64,000 nt of DNA from DASSUW01 sp963844405 (GTDB lineage: Bacteria; Actinomycetota; Thermoleophilia; Solirubrobacterales; Solirubrobacteraceae). The translations under genes were made by a program, and so were the position numbers. This document shows, in pieces, positions 43,497 through 52,139 of this stretch; position 1 is the stretch's first letter; every line of letters starts with the position of its first letter. The DNA is taken from contig CAWJNZ010000003.1 of NCBI GenBank assembly GCA_963844405.1, forward strand, positions 310,001-374,000, given 5' to 3'. Below the pieces are notes generated by a model, which saw only the letters and a list, made by a program, of their open reading frames with translations, did no database searches and was not told where the DNA came from.

Positions 43497-43628
43497 GCGA
43501 ACGTCAACTGCGGAATTGAGGGGAGCGGGCCCGATGCACCGGTTTCGCGTGGGGCGGTTTGGCGTCGAATACCGACGCCTTGCCGACCCGCCACTTTCCG
43601 GTGTGGCCGCGCGCGCCGAAATCGCTGC
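43497..43628. repeat. Palindromic intergenic element, copy 4
   Basis: The left end is GCGAACGTCAACTGCGG then AATTGAGGGGAGCGGG (type B); the right end on the minus strand, GCGATTTCGGCGCGCGCGG, is a decayed type A. The core is GGCGTCG (43561-43567), loop AATAC, CGACGCC (43573-43579), extended by GGGCGG/CCGCC and CACCGG/CCGGTG pairs. It lies between the convergent sigma and RsbW-like genes. Confidence 0.7.
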
Positions 43629-44129
43629 CTAGCCGCCCGCCGGCGCGCCCTGCGACGGCGCGTCCGGGTCCCAGCGGCCGTCGACGCCGACTGTGCCCGT
43701 GACGGGGTTGTTCTCCGCCGGGTCGCTGTCGCGGTTGTAGGAGAACGTCATCCGCACCTCGGTCCCGCTGCCGGCGCTCCCGCGCAGCTCGAAGGCGTCG
43801 GAAAGCGCCGCGATCAGGGGCAGGCCGAGGCCGAGCGCCGGCGGCTCGGACCGGGCCGGGCGGGGCTGGATGCCGGTGCCGTGGTCGCGGACCACGATGG
43901 TGAGCCCGTCGTCGGTCGCCCGCATCTCGACCTCGAGCATGCCGGTGTCGGAGTCGTAGGCGTGGACGACGACGTTGGTGCACGCCTCGGTGACCGCCAT
44001 CTTCATGTCGGCCAGCACGGAGGCCTCGAAATCCAGCGCGTCGGCCATTCCCGCCAGGGCCTGCCGGACCACGCCCACGCCCTCCGGGCGGGCGGGCATG
44101 GTGAGCATCACCTCGGGCTGCACGGTCAT
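43629..44129 (-). CDS. RsbW-like anti-sigma serine kinase (HATPase)
   Basis: Kinase of 166 aa: N box EACTNVVVHAYD, G1 VRDHGTGI, G2 ALGLGLPLIAALS, all intact. The C-terminal 40 residues are an Asn/Asp/Pro-rich tail beyond the fold. It overlaps the upstream STAS gene by four bases (ATGA), so the kinase and its antagonist are made together from a SigB-like promoter at 44511-44535. The partner sigma is likely one of the two group 3 factors (inference). Confidence 0.9.
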   Translation of the reverse strand: MTVQPEVMLTMPARPEGVGVVRQALAGMADALDFEASVLADMKMAVTEACTNVVVHAYDSDTGMLEVEMRATDDGLTIVVRDHGTGIQPRPARSEPPALGLGLPLIAALSDAFELRGSAGSGTEVRMTFSYNRDSDPAENNPVTGTVGVDGRWDPDAPSQGAPAGG

Positions 44130-44497
44130 GAACCCGAGCCGTTCGACCGCGCCGCCTCGATCGCCTCTTCGCGCTTGCGGAGGACGGGAAGCACCGGGAC
44201 CAGGCCCGTGATGTCCAGGATCCGCTGCACCCCCGGCTCGACTGTCTCGCCGACGCAGACGACGAAGCCCTGCTGCGCCTCCAAGGCGCGCCGCCGAGCA
44301 TCGAGCAGCGCGCCGAGCACGGACGAGTCGACGAACGTCGCGGCCGTCAGGTCCACGACGATGCCGCCGCCGCGGTCCAGGGCCTCCTCCAGCCGCTCGC
44401 GCAGCGTGGGGGCGGTGTAGATGTCGTGCTCTCCTTCGACGACGACCACCACGACATCCCCCGCGGTGTCATCGAGCACGATGGGATTGGCTTCCAT
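44126..44497 (-). CDS. STAS-domain anti-sigma factor antagonist
   Basis: RsbV-like protein of 123 aa with EGEHDIYTAPTLRERLEEAL and ATFVDSSVLGALLDARRRAL; Ser of VDSS is the probable phosphosite. The start ATG at 44497 is preferred over an in-frame upstream GTG, which lies closer to the promoter -10. First gene of the STAS-rsbW pair. Divergent from ligD. Confidence 0.9.
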   Translation of the reverse strand: MEANPIVLDDTAGDVVVVVVEGEHDIYTAPTLRERLEEALDRGGGIVVDLTAATFVDSSVLGALLDARRRALEAQQGFVVCVGETVEPGVQRILDITGLVPVLPVLRKREEAIEAARSNGSGS

Positions 44498-44510
44498 ACG
44501 GGCATGCAAG

Positions 44511-44535
44511 ATACCCGCAACCACGGCCGCCTAAC
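44511..44535 (-). promoter_or_regulatory. SigB/SigF-like promoter of the STAS-rsbW pair
   Basis: On the minus strand GTTA (44535-44532), 15 nt, GGGTAT (44516-44511), then 13 nt to the ATG at 44497. Confidence 0.6.
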
Positions 44536-44561
44536 TCCGTCGGCCCATTACCCGGAAACTG

Positions 44562-45986
44562 ATGTCATCCAACCTCGATTCCTACCGGCGCAAACGGGAC
44601 TTCGCGGCCACCCCGGAGCCGTCCGGCGAGGCTGATCCCGCAGACGAGCGCACCCCGAGGTTCGTCGTCCAGGAGCACCACGCGCGCCGGCTGCACTGGG
44701 ACCTGCGGCTGGAGCGCGACGGCGCGCTCGCCTCGTGGGCGGTGCCGAAGGGCATCCCGCCCGACCCCCGCCGCAACAACCTCGCGGTCCGCACAGAGGA
44801 CCACCCGCTCGAGTACCTGGACTTCCACGGCGAGATCCCCGAGGGCCAGTACGGCGCGGGGACGATGAAGATCTGGGACCGCGGCACGTACGAGACGCAC
44901 AAGTGGCGCGACGACGAGGTGATGGTCACCTTCCACGGCGAGCGCGTGCGCGGCAAGTACGTCCTGTTCCGCACCGACGGGACGAACTGGATGATCCACC
45001 GGATGGATCCGCCCGAGGATCCGGACCGCGAGCCGATGCCCGAGCGGATCGCCCCGATGCTCGCCCGCACGGGCGACCTGCCCCGCGACGACGAGAACTG
45101 GGCCTACGAGATCAAGTGGGACGGGGTCCGCGCGATCGCCTACGTCGACGGCGGGAGCATCCGGCTCGAGGCGCGCAGCGGGCGCGACATCACGCCCCGC
45201 TACCCGGAGCTGCGCCCGCTGGCCCGCGCGCTGGCCGCCCGCGCGGCGATCGTCGACGGCGAGGTCGTGGCGTTCCACGACGGGCGGCCGAGCTTCCAGA
45301 AGCTCCAAGGCCGCATGCACCTGACCTCCGACCACCACGTCCGCCGGCTCGCCCAGAGCGATCCCGTCAACTACGTCATCTTCGACCTCCTGTGGCTCGA
45401 CGGGCACTCGTTGCTGGAGCTGCCCTACACGGAGCGGCGCGAGCGGCTGCTGGAGCTGGCCCTGCAGGGCGACCGCTGGATGACCCCGGCGCACCACGTG
45501 GGCGACGGCGAGGCGATGCTCCAGGCCTCGAAGGCGCAGGGGCTGGAGGGCATCATCGCCAAGCGGCTCGACTGCCCCTACACGCCAGGCCGGCGCTCGC
45601 CCGGCTGGGTGAAGGTCAAGAACGTGCTCGAGACCGACGTCGTGATCGGCGGCTGGCTGCCGGGCGAGGGCCGCCGCGCGAGCCAGTTCGGAGCGCTCGT
45701 GGTCGGCGTCCACGAGGACGGCGAGCTCCAGTACGCCGGCCGCGTCGGGACGGGCTTCGACGAGCGCGAGCTCGACCGCCTCGGCGCCATGCTCGCCGAC
45801 CTGAAGCGCGACACCAGCCCGTTCGACGGGCGCCAGCCGCCGAAGGAGACCCGCTTCGTCGAGCCGGTGCTCGTCGCCCGCGTCGGGTATGGGGAGGTGA
45901 CGCAGGCGGGCACGCTGCGCCATCCGCGCTATCTCGGCCTGCGCGACGACATCGACCCCAAGACCGTGGAGCTCGAAGGAACGTGA
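44562..45986 (+). CDS. ligD: LigD-type ATP-dependent DNA ligase with phosphoesterase domain, no polymerase
   Basis: NHEJ ligase of 474 aa. The N-terminal 3'-phosphoesterase domain (about 30-145) has RFVVQEHHARRLHWDLRLER and SWAVPKGIP with its His/Asp catalytic residues. The ligase domain (about 165-360) has the adenylation motif YEIKWDGVRA (nucleophile Lys) and EGIIAKRLD; the OB domain follows with VIGGWLPGEGRR. The polymerase (primase-like) domain of mycobacterial LigD is absent and no separate LigD-Pol gene is in the window. Ku lies 6 kb downstream. Start ATG 44562 is preceded by TACCC at short distance. It overlaps the reductase gene by four bases. Confidence 0.93.
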   Translation: MSSNLDSYRRKRDFAATPEPSGEADPADERTPRFVVQEHHARRLHWDLRLERDGALASWAVPKGIPPDPRRNNLAVRTEDHPLEYLDFHGEIPEGQYGAGTMKIWDRGTYETHKWRDDEVMVTFHGERVRGKYVLFRTDGTNWMIHRMDPPEDPDREPMPERIAPMLARTGDLPRDDENWAYEIKWDGVRAIAYVDGGSIRLEARSGRDITPRYPELRPLARALAARAAIVDGEVVAFHDGRPSFQKLQGRMHLTSDHHVRRLAQSDPVNYVIFDLLWLDGHSLLELPYTERRERLLELALQGDRWMTPAHHVGDGEAMLQASKAQGLEGIIAKRLDCPYTPGRRSPGWVKVKNVLETDVVIGGWLPGEGRRASQFGALVVGVHEDGELQYAGRVGTGFDERELDRLGAMLADLKRDTSPFDGRQPPKETRFVEPVLVARVGYGEVTQAGTLRHPRYLGLRDDIDPKTVELEGT

Positions 45987-46789
45987 GACAGATCGCCGGC
46001 ACCGACGTCTTCCCGATCGGCCTCGGCGCAATGCCGATGTCGCTCTCCGGGCGCCCGCCCGAGGAGCGGTCGGTCCGCACCATCCACGCCGCGCTCGACG
46101 CCGGCGTGAACCTGATCGACACGGCCGACGCCTACTGCATCGACGAGGACGACGTCGGCCACAACGAGCGCCTGATCGCCAAGGCATTGCGCGGGCGCCG
46201 CGACGGCGTCATCGTCGCTACGAAGGGCGGGCACACGCGGCCGGGCGGCGCCTGGGACCTCGACGGCCGGCCCGAATACATCAAGGCCGCCTGCGAGGCG
46301 TCGCTGAAGGCGCTCGAGACCGACCGGATCGACCTCTACCAGTACCACCGCCCCGATCCCGCCGTCCCCTACGCCGAGACCATCGGCGCCTTCAAGGAGC
46401 TCCAGGACGAGGGGAAGATCCGTTGGATCGGCATCTCCAACGCGAACGTCGAGCAGATCGAGGAGGCGTGCTCGGTCGCCGACGTGGTCGCCGTCCAGAA
46501 CCAGCTCTCGCTCGAGTACACGTCGCCGATCGCCAAGGGCGAGGTGGAGCTGTGCGAGGAGCGCGGGATCGTCTTCATCCCGTGGACGCCGCTGACCGGC
46601 GTAGCGCGCGCCCGGGCGGTCGCGGACGAGCGCGGCGTCTCGCCGCACCAGGTCGCGCTCGCGTGGCTGCTGTCGCTCAGCCCGGTCGTGATCCCGATCC
46701 CGGGCGCCAGCCGCCCCGAGTCGATCGAGGACTCGGTGAAGGCCGTCGACCTCGAGCTGACCTCCGATGAGCTGGAGCGCATCGGATGA
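45983..46789 (+). CDS. Aldo/keto reductase
   Basis: NADPH-dependent oxidoreductase of the AKR superfamily, 268 aa, (beta/alpha)8 fold. It has GVNLIDTADAY (catalytic Asp and Tyr), ATKGGHTRPGG (catalytic Lys), the Tyr/His-rich IDLYQYHRPDP, and IPIPGASRPESIEDS near the cofactor end. The start is GTG at 45983, overlapping the ligD stop as GTGA, an unusual partner for a ligase. Substrate unknown. Confidence 0.92.
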   Translation: MRQIAGTDVFPIGLGAMPMSLSGRPPEERSVRTIHAALDAGVNLIDTADAYCIDEDDVGHNERLIAKALRGRRDGVIVATKGGHTRPGGAWDLDGRPEYIKAACEASLKALETDRIDLYQYHRPDPAVPYAETIGAFKELQDEGKIRWIGISNANVEQIEEACSVADVVAVQNQLSLEYTSPIAKGEVELCEERGIVFIPWTPLTGVARARAVADERGVSPHQVALAWLLSLSPVVIPIPGASRPESIEDSVKAVDLELTSDELERIG

Positions 46790-46998
46790 GGGACGACGTC
46801 GTCATCACCCCGTATCGCGACGGCCCGCTGCTCGTGCGCGGGCCCGTGCGCCTGGCCGACCAGGACGGCAACGAGATCGAGGTCGACCGCGAGACGATCG
46901 CGCTCTGCCGCTGCGGCAAGTCGCGCATGCGGCCCTTCTGCGACGGGACGCACAAGTTGGTGCGGTTCCGGGCGCCCAGCGGTACGGAGGATCGTTAG
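46786..46998 (+). CDS. CDGSH iron-sulfur domain protein
   Basis: Protein of 70 aa with one CDGSH-type 2Fe-2S motif: CRCGKSRMRPFCDGTH (CxC, then CDGxH), where three Cys and one His bind the cluster. The N-terminal strand part (VVITPYRDGPLLVRGPV) is standard. Redox or cluster-transfer role. The start overlaps the reductase stop by four bases (ATGA). Its TAG stop (46996-46998) forms the first bases of TAGGCT, which looks like the -10 of the next gene. Confidence 0.93.
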   Translation: MRDDVVITPYRDGPLLVRGPVRLADQDGNEIEVDRETIALCRCGKSRMRPFCDGTHKLVRFRAPSGTEDR

Positions 46999-47008
46999 GC
47001 TGCCGCGC

Positions 47009-47860
47009 GTGCGCCTGCTGACCGCCGTCGTCCTCGCCTTCGCGCTCGCGCTCGTCGCCTGCGGAGAGGACGAGGAAGAGCAGCCGGCCGCCCAATCGAC
47101 ACCCGCGTCGAACGCCTGCGACAAGGACCAGCTCGAGACCTTCGCGCCCGGCAAGCTGACCGTCGGGACCGACAAGCCGGCCTTCCCGCCCTACTTCGTC
47201 GACGACGACCCGACGAACGGCGAGGGCTTCGAGAGCGCCGTCGCCTACGCGATCGCCCGCGAGCTCGGCTTCGAGGAGAGCGAGGTCGAGTGGACGGTGG
47301 TGCCGTTCAACGCCTCCTACCGCCCCGGCCCGAAGGACTTCGACTTCGACGTCAACCAGATCTCGATCACGCCGCAGCGCGCCCGCCGGGTCGACTTCTC
47401 GGAGCCGTACTTCACGGCGCCGCAGGCCGTGATCGCGACGAAGGACTCGCCGGCCGCCGGCGCCACCAGCCTCGCGCAGCTCAAGGAGGCCACGCTCGGC
47501 GTCCAGATCGGCACCACGAGCCTCGACGCCGTCAACGCCTCCGTCCAGCCGACCACGCAGCCCAAGGTGTTCGACGACTCGAACGCCGTCGTCACCGCCC
47601 TCAAACAGGGCCAGGTCGACGCCGCGGTGGTCGACCTGCCGACCGCGCTGTACCTGACCGCCGTCGAGATCCCCGGCGCCAGCGTCGTGGGGCAGTTCGA
47701 GGCGCCGGGCGGCGACGAGTGGGGCGCGCTGCTGGAGAAGGACTCGCCGCTGACCCCGTGCGTGAACGAGGCGATCGCGACGCTGAAGGAATCGGGTGAG
47801 CTCGACGAGATCACCCAGCGGTGGATGAGCGAGTCCGCTGACGCACCCGTCCTCCAGTAG
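47009..47860 (+). CDS. Amino-acid ABC transporter solute-binding lipoprotein
   Basis: Periplasmic-type binding protein (SBP_bac_3), 283 aa, with lipobox ALVAC near residue 19. It has the typical GKLTVGTDKPAFPPY, NQISITPQRARRVDFSEPYF and QVDAAVVDLP blocks of polar amino-acid receptors. The start is GTG at 47009, seven nt after TAGGCT, so probably leaderless. First gene of a three-gene importer. Ligand not predictable, probably a polar amino acid. Confidence 0.93.
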   Translation: MRLLTAVVLAFALALVACGEDEEEQPAAQSTPASNACDKDQLETFAPGKLTVGTDKPAFPPYFVDDDPTNGEGFESAVAYAIARELGFEESEVEWTVVPFNASYRPGPKDFDFDVNQISITPQRARRVDFSEPYFTAPQAVIATKDSPAAGATSLAQLKEATLGVQIGTTSLDAVNASVQPTTQPKVFDDSNAVVTALKQGQVDAAVVDLPTALYLTAVEIPGASVVGQFEAPGGDEWGALLEKDSPLTPCVNEAIATLKESGELDEITQRWMSESADAPVLQ

Positions 47861-47933
47861 CCGGAGAGCGATCCGGGCCACGGCCCGGCGGCGGCGCTCG
47901 CAGCGCGGCGCGGCGATCGCCGCGCTCTCGACC

Positions 47934-48656
47934 GTGGTCGTGATCGGCGGCCTGGCCGCGATCGTCGTCACCAGCCCGGGCTGGGAGAACGTGAAGGCGA
48001 CGTTCTTCTCGTGGGAGGACTTCCGCCGCGTCTTCCCCGACGTGCTCGAGGGCTTCTGGCTCGACATCAAGATGTTCTGCGTCATCGAGGTCGTGGTGCT
48101 GATCCTCGGCCTCGTCGTCGCGCTCACCCGCACCTCGCGCGCGCCCGCGCTGTTCCCCCTCCGCATGCTGGCCGCCGTCTACACCGACGTGCTGCGCGGT
48201 GTCCCGACGATCCTGCTCGTCTTCCTCGTCGGCTTCGGCGTGCCCGCGCTCGAGCTCGAGGGGCTGCCGACCGGCCCGGTCGTGCTCGGCGGCGTGGCGC
48301 TCGCGCTCTCCTACGCGGCCTACGTCGCCGAGGTCTACCGCGCGGGGATCGACTCGATCCACCCGAGCCAGCGCTCCGCGTCGCTCGCGCTCGGCCTCAC
48401 CGAGAGCCAGACGCTGCGCCATGTCGTGCTCCCGCAGGCGATCCGTCGCGTCGTGCCGCCGCTGCTCAACGACTTCGTGGCGCTGCAGAAGGACGTCGCG
48501 CTCGTCTCGACGCTGGGCGTGATCGAGGCCTTCCGGGTCGCCCAGATCGACGCGTCGTCGAACTTCAACTACACGCCGCTGCTGGCCGCCGCGCTGCTCT
48601 ACCTGTGCGTGACGGTGCCGCTCGCCCGCGTCGTCGACCGGATGCAGCGCCGATGA
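47934..48656 (+). CDS. Amino-acid ABC transporter permease (HisM/GlnP type)
   Basis: Inner-membrane permease of about 240 aa with the BPD_transp_1 EAA loop: GIDSIHPSQRSASLALGL and QAIRRVVPPLLNDFVALQKD. It has about five membrane segments. The start is uncertain: the frame is open back to about 47829, and a start earlier than GTG 47934 would complete the first membrane helix (AAIAALSTVVVIGGLAAIVV) and add an Arg-rich N-terminus, but no ATG/GTG/TTG is present there (CTG 47838 is the only candidate). It is coupled to the ATPase gene by ATGA. Confidence 0.9.
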   Translation: MVVIGGLAAIVVTSPGWENVKATFFSWEDFRRVFPDVLEGFWLDIKMFCVIEVVVLILGLVVALTRTSRAPALFPLRMLAAVYTDVLRGVPTILLVFLVGFGVPALELEGLPTGPVVLGGVALALSYAAYVAEVYRAGIDSIHPSQRSASLALGLTESQTLRHVVLPQAIRRVVPPLLNDFVALQKDVALVSTLGVIEAFRVAQIDASSNFNYTPLLAAALLYLCVTVPLARVVDRMQRR

Positions 48657-49399
48657 CCACCGTCCCCGTGCTCGAGGTGCAGGGCGTGACGAAGGCGTAC
48701 GGCGACGTCGAGGTGCTGCGGGGGATCGACCTCGCGGTCAAGGAGCACGAGGCGGTGGCGCTGATCGGCGCGTCGGGTTCGGGCAAGTCGACGCTGCTGC
48801 GCTGCGTCGACCTGCTGGAGGAGATCGACGACGGCGACGTCCTGCTCGACGGCGAGGTGATCACCGACCCGTCCGTCGACCCGACCGCGGTCCGCCGCCG
48901 GCTGGGCCTGGTCTTCCAGAGCTTCAACCTCTTCCCGCACATGTCGGTGCTCGAGAACGTCGTGCTCGGGCCCGTCCGCGCTCAAGGCATTTCGCGCGCG
49001 CACGCGCGCGAGCGCGGGCGCGAGCTGCTGGCGCGCTTCGGCCTCGGCGACCGCGAGGACGAGCACCCCGACCGCCTCTCCGGCGGCCAGCAGCAGCGCG
49101 TGGCGATCGTCCGCGCGCTGGCGACCGAGCCGCGCGCGCTGCTGCTCGACGAGGTCACCAGCGCGCTCGACCCCGAGCTCGTCGGCGAGGTCCTCGCCGT
49201 CATCCGCGACCTCAAGGCCGAGGGGATGACGATGCTGATCGCCACCCACGAGATGCAGTTCGCGCGCGACGTCGCCGACGAGGTGTGCTTCCTGCACGAG
49301 GGCCGCGTGCTCGAGCGCGGCGCGCCCGAGCAGGTGCTCAGCGCGCCCGAGCGCCCGGAGACCCAGCGCTTCCTGCGACGGCTGCTGGAGGCTCGATGA
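48653..49399 (+). CDS. Amino-acid ABC transporter ATP-binding protein (GlnQ type)
   Basis: ATPase of 248 aa in the polar amino-acid uptake family: Walker A GASGSGKST, Q-loop LVFQSFNLFPHM, signature LSGGQQQR, Walker B LLLDEVTSALD, switch His in IATHEMQFA. Start ATG 48653 overlaps the permease stop. The 3' end overlaps the convergent diiron-protein gene by 62 bp, a long antisense overlap. Confidence 0.95.
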   Translation: MTTVPVLEVQGVTKAYGDVEVLRGIDLAVKEHEAVALIGASGSGKSTLLRCVDLLEEIDDGDVLLDGEVITDPSVDPTAVRRRLGLVFQSFNLFPHMSVLENVVLGPVRAQGISRAHARERGRELLARFGLGDREDEHPDRLSGGQQQRVAIVRALATEPRALLLDEVTSALDPELVGEVLAVIRDLKAEGMTMLIATHEMQFARDVADEVCFLHEGRVLERGAPEQVLSAPERPETQRFLRRLLEAR

Positions 49400-50336
49400 G
49401 CGAGCTCTCGCCGGCCTCGAAGCTGGCGAGCAGGTGCCGCGCGAAGCGCCCCTCGAGCTCCACCAGCGCGGCGGCGCCCCACAGGATGTCGGGCTCCAGC
49501 CGCGGGTCCTGCTTGGCGAGCCCGCCCGCCAGGTCGACGGCGGCGACGTTCTCGTGCACGGCGTCGGCCACGACGTGCTCGTCGAAGAACGGCGTGGCCT
49601 CCGGGTACCCGAGCCGCCGGAGGCCGTTGGCGTAGCGGCGGTTCGGGATCGAGGAGGACATCTCGAACAGCGCGAGGTGGCCGACGATCGCGCCGCGCAG
49701 GCGGCGGTGCAGCCCGAACATCGACATGAGGTTGACGGTGGCGAGCGTGACCGCCGGGATGTGGTCGACGTACGCGCCGTAGCGGCTGTCGAGGCCGAGC
49801 GCGTCCATCGTGTCGGCGAAGAGCTGCGCGTGGATGCGCCGCGCGTCGCCGCCGCCGTACTCGTCCGCCTGGATCTCCACGAGCGCCGCCTTCGGGCCGC
49901 CGCTCAGGCGCGGCATCGCCCACGAGTGCGGGTCGGCCTCCTTGAGCTGGTAGGCCGAGCGGTGGACCACGAACTCGAGGAACTGCTCGAGCGTGCCGTC
50001 GCGCTCGAGGTGCTTGGAGAGCGACGGCGCGTCGTCGGCGGCCTCGATCTCGCGCAGCGCGGCGTCCATCGCCCCGGAGCCGGTCGGCACCGGCACGTCG
50101 CGCCGCAGGGCCGCCTCGAACTCGGCCTCGAGCCCGGCGCGCAGCGCGAGCAGCCCGGGGTCCCACTCCCAGCGCTCGTCCACGTCCGGCAGGCCGCGGT
50201 AGTGCAGCTCGTAGCAGAGGTAGAGGGCGAGGTGGAGGTCCTCCTCGCCGTCCGGCTCGGGCGCGAGCGGCAAGGGCGCGACGGGGCGCGTCAGCGCGTC
50301 GATGAGGAACTCACTGACGGGTCCGCGGGCGATCAC
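49338..50336 (-). CDS. Iron-containing redox enzyme family protein (haem-oxygenase-like fold)
   Basis: Protein of 332 aa of the haem-oxygenase-like diiron oxidase/oxygenase (HDO) type. Metal ligands expected on helices are plausible in FVVHRSAYQLKEADPHSWA, EIQADEYGGGD (Glu/Asp) and FFDEHVVADAVHE (ExH..H). These match the family pattern ExxxDxx-H. Reactions of relatives include oxidative cleavage or N-oxygenation; substrate unknown. It lies ten bp upstream of the YbdK-type ligase in the opposite sense of the transporter and overlaps its ATPase gene at the 3' ends. Confidence 0.82.
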   Translation of the reverse strand: MIARGPVSEFLIDALTRPVAPLPLAPEPDGEEDLHLALYLCYELHYRGLPDVDERWEWDPGLLALRAGLEAEFEAALRRDVPVPTGSGAMDAALREIEAADDAPSLSKHLERDGTLEQFLEFVVHRSAYQLKEADPHSWAMPRLSGGPKAALVEIQADEYGGGDARRIHAQLFADTMDALGLDSRYGAYVDHIPAVTLATVNLMSMFGLHRRLRGAIVGHLALFEMSSSIPNRRYANGLRRLGYPEATPFFDEHVVADAVHENVAAVDLAGGLAKQDPRLEPDILWGAAALVELEGRFARHLLASFEAGESSLIEPPAAVAGSAGSPGARAR

Positions 50337-50346
50337 TTCGCTCGCC

Positions 50347-51378
50347 CTACCCGACGAAGCGGTCCGTCATCCACTTCACCAGCCCGCGCAGACCGCGCTC
50401 GGCGGCGACCTCGCGCTGGCGCGCGGCGCGGTCGGTCGGCTGGGCGCCGAGGTCCCCGAGCAGCTCGCGCGTCGGCCGCCGCTCGCCGGTCGCGAGGTCG
50501 GTCATCTCGCCCTCGACGCCGTGCCGGCCGGCCGACCAGCGGTTCTGGTCGATCCGCCACGATTCGTGCACCTCCTCGGGGCGCTCGGCGAGCCGGTTGA
50601 CGAGCGCATGGATCACCTCGGCGATCGCGGCCGTCTCCTCGACGGTGGTCTGCGTGTCGGGCACCCGCACCTCGACGGTGCCGAGCACCGGGTGCAGCCG
50701 AAGCTCCCACCACCACTGGCGCGGGTCCTCGAAGCCGCACCAGCGCAGAGCCTCGGAGTAGGCCTCGAAGCTCTCCAGCGGGGGCGGCACGCCCTGGCGC
50801 GGGAGCAGGCCCGAGAGCCGCGGCCGGACCGAGGCCAGGCCGCTGTCGCGTCCCTCGTAGAACGGCGCGTTGGCGGCCAGCGCGGCCAGCAGCGGCAGGT
50901 ACGAGCGCAGCGCGTTGTAGACGGCCAGCGCACGGTCGGCCCCGCGGACCGCGACGTGGACGTGCAGGCCGAAGACGAGCTGGCGGCGCGCGACGGCGGC
51001 GTACTCGGCCTCGATCGCCTCGTAGCGCGGCCCGCGGTTGAGCGGCCCGGTGCCGGCCGCGAACGGGTGCGCCCCCGCGGCCGCGAGCCGGAAGCGGCCG
51101 GCGACGGCCGCGGCCAGGTCGGCGCGCGCGCGGGCGAGCTCCCGGGCGGCCTCGGAGACGGTGGCGTGCGGCGCGGTGACGATCTCGAGCTGCGCCGCCG
51201 GCATCTCGCGCTTGAAGCGCTTGTCGCCGAGCGCCTCCACGACCTCGGCGGCGTGCGGCGCGAGGTCGAGCGTCTCGGCGTCGAGCAGCATCAGCTCCTC
51301 CTCGAGGCCGACGGTGGTCGCGCCGTGCTGCTCGAACGCGGCCCGCAGCTGCTCGGCGGTGGGCAGCGAGTCGCGCAC
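50347..51378 (-). CDS. YbdK-family carboxylate-amine ligase (glutamate-cysteine ligase 2-like)
   Basis: ATP-grasp-unrelated GCS2-family ligase, 343 aa. It opens TTVGLEEELMLLD (Mg/ATP Glu cluster) and has QLEIVTAP, GLHVHVAVRG and LHPVLGTVEVRVPDTQTTV. Relatives make gamma-glutamyl amides; physiological substrate unknown, and mycothiol or ergothioneine links are possible but not shown. The start is GTG at 51378; TACCCT (51392-51387) ends eight nt upstream, overlapping the opposite promoter of the methyltransferase gene. Followed ten bp downstream by the diiron protein gene, so probably one unit. Confidence 0.9.
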   Translation of the reverse strand: MRDSLPTAEQLRAAFEQHGATTVGLEEELMLLDAETLDLAPHAAEVVEALGDKRFKREMPAAQLEIVTAPHATVSEAARELARARADLAAAVAGRFRLAAAGAHPFAAGTGPLNRGPRYEAIEAEYAAVARRQLVFGLHVHVAVRGADRALAVYNALRSYLPLLAALAANAPFYEGRDSGLASVRPRLSGLLPRQGVPPPLESFEAYSEALRWCGFEDPRQWWWELRLHPVLGTVEVRVPDTQTTVEETAAIAEVIHALVNRLAERPEEVHESWRIDQNRWSAGRHGVEGEMTDLATGERRPTRELLGDLGAQPTDRAARQREVAAERGLRGLVKWMTDRFVG

Positions 51379-51402
51379 GGCCCCGCAGGGTAGGGCTCGG
51401 CC
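51379..51402. promoter_or_regulatory. Bidirectional leaderless-type promoter region (24 bp)
   Basis: Only 24 bp separate the GTG starts of the divergent YbdK-type and methyltransferase genes. On the minus strand TACCCT (51392-51387) is eight nt from GTG 51378; on the plus strand TAGGGC (51391-51396) is six nt from GTG 51403. The two -10-like boxes share the TA at 51391-51392, so the two directions should compete. Confidence 0.45.
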
Positions 51403-52074
51403 GTGCGAATCGTCACGCTCCCCGGCGTCTTCCGTCCGATCAGCGACTCCTGGCTGCTCGCCGACGCGCTCGAGGCCGAGAGCCTGCCCCCGGGCGCGCG
51501 CGTGCTCGACCTCTGCTCGGGCAGCGGGGCGATCGCCATCAGTGCGGCCCGCCGCGCGGAGGTCACCGCGGTCGACGTCTCGCGCCGCGCGGTGGCGACC
51601 ATCCGGCTCAACGCGCTGCTCAACCGCGTGAAGGTGCGGGCCGTGCGCGGCGACCTGCTCGAGGCGGTGGCGGGCGAGCGGTTCGACGCGATCGTCTCCA
51701 ACCCGCCCTACGTGCCGGCCCCGAGCGACGGGCTGCCCGCCGGCGGGCCGGAGCGCGCCTGGGACGCCGGCCGCGACGGCCGCGCGCTGCTCGACCGCAT
51801 CTGCCGGCACGCGCCGCTCCACCTGCGCCCCGGCGGCGTCCTGCTCGTCGTCCACTCCTCGCTGCTCGGCTACGAGCGCACGGCCGAGCTGCTCGCGGCC
51901 GGCGGCCTGGAGGTCGACCTGGCCGCGCAGGAACGCGGGCCGCTCGGGCCGCTGATGACCGGCCGCCGGGCGCACCTCGAGGCCGAGGGCCTGCTCGAGC
52001 CGGGCCAGGACGAGGAGGACGTGATCGTCGTCCGCGGCCGCGTGCCGAGCCGGGTCCGCGTGCTCCGGCGCTGA
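51403..52074 (+). CDS. SAM-dependent methyltransferase (HemK/PrmC-like)
   Basis: Class I methyltransferase of 223 aa with motif I VLDLCSGSGAIAI, acidic VDVSRRA, and the NPPYVP motif typical of N-methylation of Gln in proteins or of nucleic acids. The PrmC N-terminal domain is missing, so this is not the standard release-factor methyltransferase; target unknown. GTG start at 51403. Followed by ku with 65 nt between. Confidence 0.88.
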   Translation: MRIVTLPGVFRPISDSWLLADALEAESLPPGARVLDLCSGSGAIAISAARRAEVTAVDVSRRAVATIRLNALLNRVKVRAVRGDLLEAVAGERFDAIVSNPPYVPAPSDGLPAGGPERAWDAGRDGRALLDRICRHAPLHLRPGGVLLVVHSSLLGYERTAELLAAGGLEVDLAAQERGPLGPLMTGRRAHLEAEGLLEPGQDEEDVIVVRGRVPSRVRVLRR

Positions 52075-52139
52075 CCGCGTCGTCGCGCAAGGGAACGTGC
52101 GTTTGTTGCCCGGTGGTCGGCGTCGGTCAGAATAGGGGC

